A DNA stretch of 64,000 bases from Pontederia crassipes (lineage: Eukaryota > Streptophyta > Magnoliopsida > Commelinales > Pontederiaceae), in assembly GCA_030549335.1 (NCBI GenBank), contig CM060190.1, positions 65,300,118 through 65,364,117 of the forward strand, written 5' to 3'. Below are positions 10,561 through 22,771 of this stretch, in pieces. Position 1 is the first letter of the stretch, and each line of letters starts with the position of its first letter. Position numbers and translations under genes: made by a program. The notes beneath the pieces are model-generated. The model did not search any database. It was given only the letters and a program-made list of their open reading frames with translations, and was not told where the DNA came from.

Positions 10561-13500
10561 CCAACCTGCAACGAACAACCCGGCACATGTACCTTTATGG
10601 AAAGAAAACAGAAAAGAAAAATAAAAAACTGTTCAATGTACATGCATTTTTTTTATGTCTTCTCTTGTAATCCGGATCCTTGTGGCGTCCACCAAAACCG
10701 TCTGGGAAAGAGCACCGCTAAGAACTCCTTCCTTGCAATTCATTGAACTAATGAGTATTTAATTACCGATAAAAAAAGTATTTACACTAAATGGAATAAA
10801 TCTAATCTCATTGAAATAAGAATGAGCAAGAAATGAACTTTATAATTTGTGTTGCATAAATCAATGAACTCATAACTAATCATGATGTTTTCATTTAGAT
10901 TCGTCTTTATATTAAATGCTCCTAGCAATGTCTATTTTAATGTTCATGCTTTAATACTTAATGCTCTTTTAAAGGAAAATTAATAATAATAATTACAGTA
11001 GATGCATTTTATAAGCAACACAACACTCCGAGCTCTTAAATAATTTGTTCCTCAGTAATTTCACAGTGAAAGTAATTTATTGAGTAGCACTAGAATAAAG
11101 GAAATGTTGTTATTAACTCTGTAACAATTAAGTGAAGACTTGTACTTTGGAATTTTAATATTCATGACCTTGATTCTATTTTAACAAAATTAGCTCCAAC
11201 AGGATGGGGGGGAGTCTATTTTTCTGCATCATCAGATTAAAGTAAATAGGAAGTGATCGGCCATTAAAGGCTTTCACTGCTGCCCTGTGGATAAATACTG
11301 AGCAGGTGGTTGTCTCTAAAAATTTATTAGCAAGAGGGCAATAAACATGTTCTTCTCTTTCCCCCATGAGCAATTTTATTTAAAGCGAATCCACTGCAAC
11401 TTTTTTCCCTTCCCTGCGTGCAAGAGCATCAAAGAAGCAAACAAGCCATAAAGTTGGTAATTTTGACAGTTATGCTAATAATGGGTGGATGGTCGGAATG
11501 GGTGGGAATTAAATTGAAGGCTGCACAAAGCCCGACGTCGCCCGAGTCACGAACACACATCATGTACATGTCACATGACACGGATCCACAAATGTATATG
11601 TTATTTATGTTTACCATGCAATAATCCCAGCTATAAATATCCACAATTTAGGTACATGGTCCTGTGCGTGTGCGTCCACAAAAGACTAAACATGTGGATC
11701 GTCAGATGCCAAATTTAAGTTCGTAATATACAAATCAAAATTTGGATTGAAGTTAGGTTCGTACTTGTGCCTGATGTGTTGTATTTATAATTATAATTAT
11801 AGATGTGATGACATAATACATGACTCCGAAATATTATGTTATAAAATATTCGAAATTAAAGTTTTCATCAATGTGTTAATTATTAAGTTTTTAAAGTTGG
11901 AGCAAAGTAATTTATACACGTGAATGTAAAAAAGTTTTATTATAAATTACGCGACGTAAAATTATCGCTTAACTCAATAATGAATGTAAATTGTTCGTGC
12001 TATCTTAGTTCGTATCTTTAAGCTGATTTTAAGTGCGACTTACTTCGTGTAACTTTTGCACTTAAATTCATGACTTCGACATGGGAAAAGGTGGTGGGGG
12101 TCATGTCGTGACTGCAGTGCAGTGCAGGTAAACCCCACTTTAATTCATCTGATGATTCGTCTGTGATCATTGAGGTCGTGGCCACATTAAATTAAATATT
12201 TCACAATGATGAGTGGCCTTTCATTGATATTGTAGGATAACACATGCACTGACGTCGCAAAAAAATAAAATAAAATAAAAAAATTCTAACCTGCTAAGTG
12301 CTAACACTCGTACTTTTATAATTGTTTATAAATTAAGTTGACAAAGTTATTAGCACTTTGATTTTATGAGAGTTTATTAGGACCCAAGAAAAAGATATAT
12401 CAATGCTCACGCATCACATAATTTTTGTGATGAAATAAGCGGAGCAATTTATGAACGTGTATAATATAACACTCAGAGTACTAATTCTATATTCAGAATA
12501 ATTCTCGCATTAAAAAAAATTCCCTATGTAAAAGCCAATTACAAATTTCCGGTTGGCAGACAATTACATGATTAAGAAATCAGAGTTCATTAAAAAAATA
12601 CAATGTGATATATAGCTTAATTTGGTCGAAATTATCATGAATCAGTAAAGTAATTCTTGACTTGAACCAATCATGATTGGTTCTCCTTCCGGTGCAAATT
12701 CTTGCAATATCCAAATCTCAATGGCTAAGCAAATTTATTCCAAAAAGTCGATCGATTCAGAGATTTATTTATTACAATGAATGTTGTGCACTAATTAATT
12801 AATTAATTAATTAATTCACACACAATATTAACGTTGTTGGTGTTGGGTGATCAACGGCATCGCAATCACAAGATACGCGAAATCCCAATCGCTTACACGT
12901 CTTGCGATGACAAATATTACGCGTGTCGCCAGTTGCCGCTATAAAATAATTGATTCCACGTATTGCTTTGTCAAATAATAACAATGATAATAATTAATTA
13001 AAGAGCAAGCTTTTGTTGATAAAAAAGAAATGAGGAAATTTTAGAAGTAAAACTCAAAAGTTATCATCAACTGACTTAATCGGAAAATATCCTAAGGACA
13101 ACGCTGTGTCATTCTGCGTCTGCATGTGGCGTTGTTTGATTTCGGGTTAACAGATGGAATAAGGTCTTAATCGTCGAAATATCGTCAAACACGAGCTGGA
13201 TTAGGATTAAGAGAAGACAAACGTCACACAATTCACGATGGATGCTTAATCTTATCGGGCCAATATTTTTTCATATTCTATCATTTTTGTATTCTTCGTT
13301 TTTGCTGGATTAAAAAATTTATCGTAATCCATTTAATTTCACGAGTTAGCGCATAAATACGTAATTCTCCTCCTAAATTAACTATTCTGCAACCAACCAA
13401 CGCCTAAATACGAATAGCAACAATTATTTGTCACAAGCCTCGAGCTGGTAAAATGAAAAGAGCGTTGATTGCTCTACAAGTGAATAGTGTTTGAACATTG

Positions 13501-15171
13501 GTGTGTACTCATTAATATTTTTTCTCACTCCGCATTTTCTACTAAAGAATAATTAATATTCTACAGGGGCACACTATTTTTACTTTTGAAACCCTTTTTT
13601 TAATTAAAATGAACAATGAGCATGCGATGCACTTTTCATATCACCCACATCTTTAACGAAATTTGTCTCTACTAATAATTTAGAGAATTAATACTAGTAA
13701 CAACAAGTGATTCAAATCATGAATAGTGATATATTTATCATTTTTTAAATTTTATGAACTTTTGAATGTTATTATTAATATTTAACTATATAAATATTTT
13801 TTTTATATTTTTGTATGCTTTAAAATCTTTTTTTATCACTAATGATTCTCTAATAAAGAAATATATCGCAAAAAGGAGAGTAAAGGCAGTTTCATTTCTT
13901 CCGTTAAAAACTCCGATTCATGTTAACACTTTTAATAAATTATGACCAAATTGATAATTTTGAAAATTTTAAATTTTATCAAAGGCACAGTCCGCTAAAT
14001 AATAACAAATTTCATCCGACTGTAACGCTGAAGAGTAAAATCTCATTTAATCAAATAAATCCAAAATTAGACTAAATAAATAGAATTAAGCCAAGAACTT
14101 TGTGACAAATAAAATGCTACTGTTATTTTATGGATAAATGAAATTACCTAGACTTTAACATTAATATAAAACAAAATGATTATATAAAGATATCAATAAA
14201 TGGGATTATATTTTTAAAATTAAAATATTATTCTTTCAAAATATATTATATTTTATATTTCTATTTTAATTCATTACCTCTCGTAGGGTCGGGAGCTTCA
14301 AGGTGATTTTTTTATTGTCACGACCAATTTGATTTATCCTAGATTTATCTCTTAATTATGATGGGCATGACTTGAGTAAACAGCTCTTTTTCTTTGGTAG
14401 AATTGAATTATTTTATAATACACAAATAATTAAACTCCAAATTTTATTTAACAACAACCTTTTTTGTTTCCAATCTATTGCTCAAAGCCAGACTCAAGTA
14501 TCCATATTTAAAAAAAAAAAGAACTCTCCATCCTTTCAAGTAACATAGGCAACGCTTCTAATTGAAGGCTCTACGTTGCATATTCACTCACTCCGATCAT
14601 ATATATGTCACTTGCATTCTTACAAACTCTTAAGAAATTTTTTCTAACGATTTAAGTTTTTTAAAAATTTGATTTAACTTGATATTAGAGCCGTCTTAAA
14701 TTCAAACATCGCTAAGTTTTTATTTTTTTAACGACTTAAACTTTTAAAAAAAATTAATCTAACACATTAAATTTAACACAAATCAAAGATATAATAATAC
14801 ATTGCTACTAACGAGTCTTGTTCCACTTGGAATTTAAACTACAATATCTTAAATAATTCCTTGTGCATTGTCAACCGAATACATTTTTAATTTATTAATG
14901 CATGATAACCTCCACAAGGAACCAAGAAGGAAGACGAAAGAAGGATTAACAAAGAAGAATAAATTCAGATTCCAGCTGCCGCCCGAATAGAAAATAATAA
15001 TAAGTGAACGACAAAAATGAGTTTATTTGAGGTGTGCAGAAAAAAATAAGCCACAATCAGCCATATGAAGCTGAGTATTTGTGGGCAAATCACCCGTGAA
15101 ATGTACTTAATTATTGCATCACTAAAAGCATACGACGAATGAACAAAATATAATAGTTCCGAATGTGTATA
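10561..15171. other. AT-rich intergenic DNA without recognised genes
   Basis: No open frame resembles a protein and no inverted-repeat element with clear ends was seen. The stretch 11180-11660 is less AT-rich and looks single-copy, with the palindrome ACATGT repeated near 11560, but nothing marks a transcript. A short (AATT)n tract lies at 12792-12816. Confidence 0.45.
12792..12816. repeat. (TTAA)n short tandem repeat
   Basis: Six TAAT/TTAA units in a row. Confidence 0.9.
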
Positions 15172-15547
15172 AGGGTTATTTCATAAACCTCCTTTTATAC
15201 TATCATGATTTTTCGTATCTAATATTGAATCACGAATTTATTTTTTTGTATTTCTAAACTATCACGATTTTTTCACTTTAATCATTCCGTATACTTATGT
15301 TACATTTTTTGTTACTTTTACTTTTTTCATTTATAAAAAAATTAAATTACCCCTCTTTCTAAAAGAACTAAAGTGGGAATTGTCTTTTGATAAATGAGAA
15401 AAATTAAAACGGAAAACGCAACAGAAGTAGACGAAATGATTAAAGTAAAAAAATCGTATTAGTTTAGGGATAAAATAATAAATTCGTAGTTTGATGTTAA
15501 ATATAAAAAATTATGATAATTTAGAAATGATTTATGAAAATAACCCT
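15172..15547. mobile_element. Fold-back MITE with long inverted arms and ATA target duplication
   Basis: The element starts AGGGTTATTTCATAAA and ends TTTATGAAAATAACCCT. The arms stay complementary for roughly 150 bases each: TCTAAACTATCACGATTTTT on the left matches the complement of the block near 15450, and TTTAATCATTCCGT pairs with the block near 15430. Nearly the whole 376 bases can fold into one hairpin. It is flanked on both sides by ATA, a likely 3-base target duplication. It has no coding capacity. One arm of the same family is found at 4298-4489. The long arms make it a possible small-RNA source. Confidence 0.8.
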
Positions 15548-16575
15548 ATATACAAATATTAGAATCGTCAGTCTTTCTAATCTCCTTCAAATATAATTTG
15601 ATTCGCCTAAGCCTAAATATAAGATCACCAAATTTTGTTGTACTTGATTTCGGGAGCATTTTTTTTTAATGTTATGTGGGTCATCTATCTAGAGTTTTTT
15701 TCTTCTTCATCACTATCTTCTAGTCGTATTTCGTGTAGTATTTGTGACAGCTAGTAGACTCCTTTCATACTTCTTACACTTTTGGCTTTATTAGCTCCAT
15801 CGTCATACAATATATCCCTATTTATTCGTTTACGTTTTAATCTTAACATTTGAAAAATTAATACAAATCGAATACGAGAAAGATCAATTAACAAAAAAAT
15901 CTCTAGTTTATGGTAAATAAAGTATTCATCTCCAGCACATTTTTCATATGATTCAACAAAGTGATGTTTTTTTCCGTCAATGCGAGAAAAAAAAAAAGGA
16001 GTGCGGAAAAGAGTGTCCCACGTGTGAATGCCAAGAGATGTCTACAATTAGGTCGCGGCAGTTCATATCTTATAACATCGTAAATTAATTTATTCTTATC
16101 GAAGAAGACATCTCCATTTTCATACTTATAATATAAAGACTATTAAGAACGGATTGTTGCAATTTTTTGAGGAAACTTTGAAGCAAAAAAGTGTTTTCAA
16201 CATCAGAATTTGCATGCATGTTCCGTTAGGTGAGACCATTCCAGATAAATAATACGATTTTATGACTTATTTTTTTAAAAAAAACATTAACCAGTCAACG
16301 TCTTTACATCAGCAAAAAATGAAAAGGCAAATAATTTTAATTTATCATATTCAAATTGAACTATTCAACATCCAATAGTCTCCAAATTATGTGTCTACAT
16401 CTGTACACTATTCTCTTACTCTTATTAATTATTATGTTCTTATCTATGTACATATGTAGTATATACGAGTCCATCATCACAAGTTATTAGTTTGTTTCGT
16501 TATCATGGTTTATTAATCCTATATGGGTCCAAATAAAAAAGCAAAAAAAAAAAATCGAATAAGCATGACACTCAT
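15548..16575. other. AT-rich intergenic DNA
   Basis: No coding signal and no element with definable ends was found in this stretch. Confidence 0.45.
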
Positions 16576-17811
16576 TGTATAAATGTTATTCAACAATAAG
16601 ATAAGATGAATTGGTGTTAAAAATAAAAGTATTCATTTTATGAAAATCATCGTGAAAGACTAAAATTGATTCATAAATTTTTAACTCAAAATAAATTAAA
16701 TTAAATCATAAGCATAATATGAGAGAGAAAGAATTCAATCACAAAATATGTGATGGTTGTTGACGAGGTTCGACCACACTTTGGTCTACGTCCCCATTCT
16801 GACTTCTCGACCTCGAGATCGTCGGAGATTCTAAATGGGGCAAGAAAGAAAAGCACTTTACACCACAATCTTTTCTCCGCTTCGAGACGTAAGGCACGCC
16901 TCTTTTCCAATGAAGCTAATTTTTTCTCTCACTTGAGAGGTAAGGTTTTGAACATCTTTTACATATGAGCTCTTTCAGTATTTTTCTAAATAAAATATTT
17001 TTATCATTTACAATGGTAAGCTCTCACAAGAGAAGAAGAGAGAAATAAGAGAAAACTTAAAATAAAAATTTCAAGTGATGATCTCCTTTTAATAATTTGA
17101 AGTTTTTCTTCAAAACTTGGATGAGTACATTTGCTTCTGACTTTGACACTCCTTTTATAGGCTTCAATGCGGAGAAAATTCGTCTAGAACTTATTCAACA
17201 AATTTCTCTTTCAAATTTGATCGTTACTGTTCATTTGACTCGAAGCTCGGTCGACCATACATATAGATCGATCGATCAGTCTATGTGATCGTTGCGTGAT
17301 TTCTTCAATTTTTGCGCTCGATCGGCCGACCGATTCATCGGCCGGTATTATCTCGACGTCGATCGATATTGTGTCGTCATCGAACTGAGCAGCTCATGTA
17401 TTAGTCAGTTGACCGGTGCCACGACTGGTAAGTCGACCGGTATCATCTCGACGTCGTTCGGAGCAGCTCACGTATTCATCGATCGACCGGTATACCCAGA
17501 TCGATTGATCAGTTTTCTCTCGACCGGCTTTTATTTTGTCAAATGATTGGTTGACCGTCCTGTACTATTTTGATCATAACTTTCTGTACGATTATGCAAA
17601 TTATATAATATTGGATTCTATGGATAGGTAACATGATTTTCTACAATATGATTTATCCAGAATATAGTCATATCATAGTTAATTATTTAATCAAAATGCA
17701 ATGCATAAAGTTATCCATTTTATTTAAAATTTTTCAGCATTTATCTTTAATCTTTCGTAATTTGTATTATCAAAATATAATTATATAAAGTATTAAAACT
17801 TTAACCCAACA
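16576..17811 (-). mobile_element. Solo LTR of a SIRE-type Copia element
   Basis: On the minus strand this segment lines up along its whole length with the LTR at 46517-47751. Both begin TGTTGG (TGTTGGGT here, at 17811), pass the same AGCATTTATCTTTAATC-like block, a zone rich in GGTCGACC and CGATCG palindromes, a TATA region, the CTCCGACGATCTCGAGGTCG-like block and CACCAATTCA near the end. The lengths are 1236 and 1235 bases. No primer site or gag follows, so it is a solo LTR. No target duplication is visible (flanks CTCAT and TAACA), so an end may have been lost or the boundary may be off by a few bases. Confidence 0.75.
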
Positions 17812-20379
17812 TAACATATAACATGATATAGACCTTTAGATTAACAATTCCATAAAATATCATATGAAATATGCATAACAAAAAATCAATATAACAATTA
17901 TCGATAAACAATAATGTTTACTCAATAATAAATAATTTGTGACCGATGAGAATCATATCAATTAGCAATAAGTGATCAATGGTCAATCATAGTAATTATT
18001 CATATAATTAATTAAATGATATAAAATTCATATCAATAATTATTTAATATACATTTATGATTCATAATCAATTTCTTATAGCAATTATCATTTTTTTACC
18101 AATATTCATTATAAATTATCAATAATAAATTAGACATATATCAATTTTGGTCTTAATAAATAATTTGTCGATTAAACATTACTTATCAGCCATAATGATC
18201 AACTAGATACAAAGATTTAATCAATTAATAATTCTCTATCAACCATAAAGGTTGTAATAAGTTATCTATTAATTGTTATAAGCTATCAACTATATATAAT
18301 GATTGCAATTGAAAGCTCTAATTTATTGAAGGTACATCGTATTATGTTCATATCTATTCACTATTTATGGCATACACAATCATGAAGGTTTCTCCATATT
18401 CAGGAGCATGATCCATCATATTCACAATTTTAAAGCTTTGTTGTATAATGGAGGTGTGATATTATACAAATGGACTCATAATTTTTGCTAGAAGTTAGCA
18501 AATCATTTTCTAGATTATGCTAATGACCACATTCAATAATAATTCAACTATCCATCAAGTGTAAGAAATATGCAATCATTATAATCCACAATTTTTTTCT
18601 TTTATTTTATTTACCCATTAACTACATTTTTATCATTTATTTATCTTTATGCGTTATGAGTCATCATACCATATCAACTAGGGATCATAACAATTAAACA
18701 CCAATCATATATATATATATATGTACACACACATATATCATAACAGGAATGATATCAATAGTGGCAAAAAAAAACAATTATGGATCAATGAACAATGTAT
18801 TCAAAAATATTAACGGTGATAATAATACCTCAAAGTAATTATAATATAGTGAGTTTTAAGTCGACTCAGGTTGGATGAAACCCTATCCTATCAATGAAAC
18901 TTGGGCCGAGCTAATTAATCCTCAACCAAGTAGACTTCATGCCAATGGAATATGAGTCGAGTATTGTTAAAATTTGGGTTAAATTCCTTATACATCAACA
19001 TCTTCGTCTAGGGTTGACAATTAACTCAAGTCATGCTCTTTGAATCTCGGTCGAGTTCTAACTAAATTGGTCCAAGTTACTCTCAAATAGGGCAAAGTTG
19101 TAGTGAACTCAGACCACGTCCCTACAAACTTGGGTTGAACTTCGTAATGTTTCTTTGACATATCTTTCTATATAACATGATTTTTATGTCATTACCAATG
19201 CTGCTATTCTACGAAAACCTATGAATAAATTATACATTTCTAGTACTGTATATAGAGCACTAGATATATCGATATTACTATAAAGTTGATAAGAATTCAT
19301 AAATTTCTTCTTTTCTTGCACTAGCCACCTCTTTTACATCCAATTGTATTCAACACTATGCCCTAATGTGCAATTATTCACTCAAGTGCATATTATCTTG
19401 AGATGCTACAAGGAAAAGAGGAACAATTGTGTAGAGAAGGAGAGGTACTTGAGTGCTATTTATAAGGATTGAGATGCACAATACTCCTTCTTTAATGTAA
19501 TTTAAACTATTTTAAAATTTATTATGAGAATTTAATATGACTTTAATCTTATTTATCATCCGGTTTTATTTATGATTGTTAATTATATTTTATATTTTAT
19601 TTAGTTATTTCTCAACTATAATTTTATTTCTTCCTTTAATTGTCCTCATTTTTAATATTTAATTAAAATAATATTATTTTAACTCATGGATATTTTGAAA
19701 TCAGAAACCTTAATTTAATCAAACTTATTATTGAAGACAAATTCAAATTTAGATATCTAATTTTAATTATTTATCAATTAATGTCCATCTTTCCTTTTTT
19801 TTTTCCATCCTCACATGACTGCATTTTTATTATCTTTCAAATTATCCTTTAACTATTCTAATTATTTTATTTTACAATTAAATTAATAATCTATTATTTT
19901 ATAATCTTTAAATTTCTAAGGTGCCTTATCAAATATTTTCATGTAAAAATTATATGTTTCAATTTTATTACATTTTTGTTCTCTAAAATTATTTCTTACA
20001 CTTTGCATACATCATAGGCATGCCTGATGCAACATAAAAATAGACAAATATCATATTATAATTTCATTCAGGTTATTCAATATCAAGATTGTGATTCATT
20101 ATTATCATTTAGATATTCTTGCCGTTCGTTATGATCATTTTTTTCTTATTCTATATATCACAAAAGTCGACCACTATTTGATTGATAAAAGTTTGATTGT
20201 CAAGTCCAATGGTAAAAACAGTTTTAAGCATATTAAAGATGACTTGGACATCTATGAAGTAATAATACTAACACCCTTATTAATATTCTTTCATTATAGG
20301 AAACACATGTAGGTTTAATGTAAAAATAATTAAATTAAAATAAAGGGAAAATACAATCCAAAAGTTGCAATCTTATATC
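17812..20379. other. Very AT-rich intergenic DNA
   Basis: There is no recognised gene. 17812-18780 is made of dense ATCAAT/ATTGAT strings. 18840-19150 is less AT-rich and repeats TTGGGTTGAAC- and CTTGGGCCGAG-like strings, which recall the CTTGGCCCGAG motifs at 54000-54080 in the solo LTR there. It could be a decayed LTR of that type, but no ends are seen. Confidence 0.35.
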
Positions 20380-20764
20380 TCAAGTCAATATATAAACATG
20401 ATTACACATATTATTGATGAAATAATGAACGGTCTTTTGATCCTCTATTGAATCCGAATATTGTGCCATGGTTTGAAGTTGAACTGCACTAGCCTCTCGT
20501 GCAACCACCAGTCATATGGTGTGACAATCTAAGTGTTACATATTTAACCTCCAATTTTATATTTCATTCTCGCACGAAACATATGAAGATCAATTTTTAT
20601 TTTGTTCATGATGAGATTGCACAACATCGTCTAATTGTGCAGTTCATCTCTTTCAAAGATCAACTTCATGATGTCTTAACTAAATCTATCGCCAGACGTC
20701 ACTTTTAATTTTTAAGAGATATACTTGGCCTCGTCCTTTATCGGTACGTTATGCTTGTGGAGCG
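20380..20764 (+). pseudogene. Copia polyprotein 3' end (RNase H), decayed
   Basis: The plus strand reads SSIESEYCAM near 20440, then IWCDNLSVTYL, FHSRTKHMKI, DFxFVHDEIA-like sequence, QFISFKDQLHDVLTKSI and RRHF. These are the last landmarks of the Copia RNase H domain. Just downstream, TGTTAGAGAAGATTTTAG at 20765 has the look of a Tork-type 3' LTR start, which normally begins right after this domain. Stops between SEYCAM and IWCDN show decay. The integrase and reverse transcriptase parts are not present upstream. Confidence 0.8.
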
Positions 20765-21279
20765 TGTTAGAGAAGATTTTAGTTGGAGATCCATTAAAAT
20801 CTTATACTTAATTATAGATTTTATCTCATGATGACAATTTGTTGCACCTTATTCATATTTTGTTATGGATAATTACTACTGAATGTATATAAAAATTAAA
20901 AATATATCAATATATAAAAAATATCAAAAAAATATTCTTGTAATAATTCATTTATTATTTAAATCAGCGTCGGAAGTAGGACGATGATAAAAAAGAATCC
21001 AACATAATAGAATCGATTATTCAGTGACACTAATAATTATTCAACTAATTTAAGACAATGAAAAGCAATTTATTATTTCACCCCAACTCCTCTGCGAATC
21101 CAACATAACAAATGTTGTTACTTGCGTGAATCCCTCTTTTGCCAACGTGCACCATGACATTTGCGTAGACCAAAACCGCTAAGTAACGGCTTTTACGTTG
21201 TGATGCTTGGATTCATTTACTTGTGTTGTCTCAAAGTTGCTTCTTTTCAACTTTAGACATCCGTCCACGGCAGAACACG

Positions 21280-21325
<46 letters not shown>

Positions 21326-22566
21326 AAGAGTATCACGCGACACATTTCTCTTCTCTTGTCATTTCATTTCCTTAGTTCTACACATGGCATGCACAAGAAA
21401 TATTCCACCTGGAGTGACCGGATTTTTTAGTGATGTCATAATTATTATATTTTTATTTATGATTACAATTATAATTATTTACTTTAAAAAGATATATCAT
21501 TTCATATAGAAATTTTCCTATTTTAATCACTATAAATTTAAGGTCTCATTACTAAAATTAAGAGGAATCGCGTCAATACTGCCAAATGTTCTTTAACTTG
21601 TTTTTCAAATCATTATTAATATGTACGTAATCTGAAAAAGCATTATTAATATGTAACGGATGTAATGTGCCATATATTTTATTATTATATTAGAAATTTA
21701 GAATTGTTATATCCTTTATCTATAGATTCCCAACACTCTGAATAAACCTGGGATGCAAATTTATAGTTTTCAAGAAATTTTTTATCGTGTGGGTTTTACA
21801 AAGAATTTTAAGAGGAAGTGAAAAAAAATAGAACGTGTAAATTGTTTTTAGATGGGAAGGAAGCCGTCAATTTTCAAAAATAATATTTTATTCTATAAGT
21901 AGAGAAGAACAACCTTTAGCATCGTCATTTATTTCTCATATATGTTTGGTAAGTCACGTTTACATATTTTAATTATGTATTAATTAGGTAATCTGGTGTA
22001 CATAGAAAGATAAATATGAAGTTTTTAAGGATCATTCTTTTATAAAAAAATTCATCTTGGATGATAAAATTTGAAAACTACTCATTTTTCTTCCAACGTA
22101 AAATCTAAATTTATTATTAGGTCTGCACCGTCTGGCAGGTTTTTTAGTTAATTCCTAGATTCTTTTTTCCCACAATTTTTTTTTGAAATGATTAATGACA
22201 AAAAAACTAAAAATTAAAAGAGGCAGTTGGATGGTCGATTCGCCCATTCACAATTATTTTTTAAATGATTAATGATAAAACAAAAACTGGTGACGGCCGG
22301 TCGCCACAAACCGGTCTTTGACCACCTTCCCTCCCACCCCTCGCCCGCTTTTTTTTTCTGGTTTTTGTTGTTTATTCGTTATTTTTTTAATGAAAATTGC
22401 TAATGCAATTATTATTTGGCATCCCGAAATAATACGCCATCTATTATTGCACAAATATCGTCTATAGTTTTTTTTCCTTTTGGCATTAATTATTGTGTAC
22501 ACAAGTTAAAAAGCAACAATTTCTTGGTTTATTATTTATTGAAAGTTGAAACTTCTGTCTCTGCGT
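20765..22566. other. Possible Copia 3' LTR start, then the upstream region of the GRAS gene
   Basis: 20765 to about 20990 may be the beginning of the LTR belonging to the RNase H remnant. The remainder, apart from the (TC)n tract at 21282-21320, is AT-rich and without genes. It probably contains the distal promoter of the GRAS gene. Two similar strings (AAATGATTAATGACAAAA near 22186 and AAATGATTAATGATAAAA near 22264) form a short direct repeat. Confidence 0.4.
21282..21320. repeat. (TC)n microsatellite
   Basis: About 19 uninterrupted CT units, 1.45 kb upstream of the GRAS start codon. Confidence 0.95.
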
Positions 22567-22771
22567 ATGTGGGGGGAGAAAGAGAGAGAGGAGAGAGAGA
22601 GATTGGGCAGATGGAATTCTTGCTGCGGAGAGAAAGCTGCACAGAGGAAGAGAAGTTACTGCTGTGATGAGATCTTGAGGCTCTTTGGATCGCCTTCACC
22701 TTGTTGTTGCTTCTTTCTTCTTCACCACAGACTACGCAGAGAGAGAGAGAGAGAGAGAGAGAGTTGTTGCC
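22567..22771 (+). promoter_or_regulatory. GA-rich leader of the GRAS gene with upstream ATGs
   Basis: Two GA tracts lie here, at about 22578-22602 and 22738-22763, the second ending eight bases before the start codon. There are three upstream ATGs. One at 22567 opens a frame that runs out of frame into the coding region, to 23076. One at 22611 encodes an 18-residue peptide ending at 22667. One at 22667-22669 overlaps that stop codon (TGATG) and encodes only three residues. GA repeats in plant leaders are known binding sites for BPC (GAGA-binding) proteins. Whether all three ATGs are transcribed depends on the unknown start site. Confidence 0.55.

Noticed and set aside
16571-17816. Target duplication of the minus-strand SIRE-type LTR
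   Set aside because: The flanks CTCAT and TAACA do not match, and shifting the left end by a few bases did not help.
22685-22771. N-terminal extension of the GRAS protein by 29 residues
   Set aside because: The first codon there is TTG, not ATG, and the extension is only GA-repeat-coded Arg-Glu; the ATG at 22772 has a good context.
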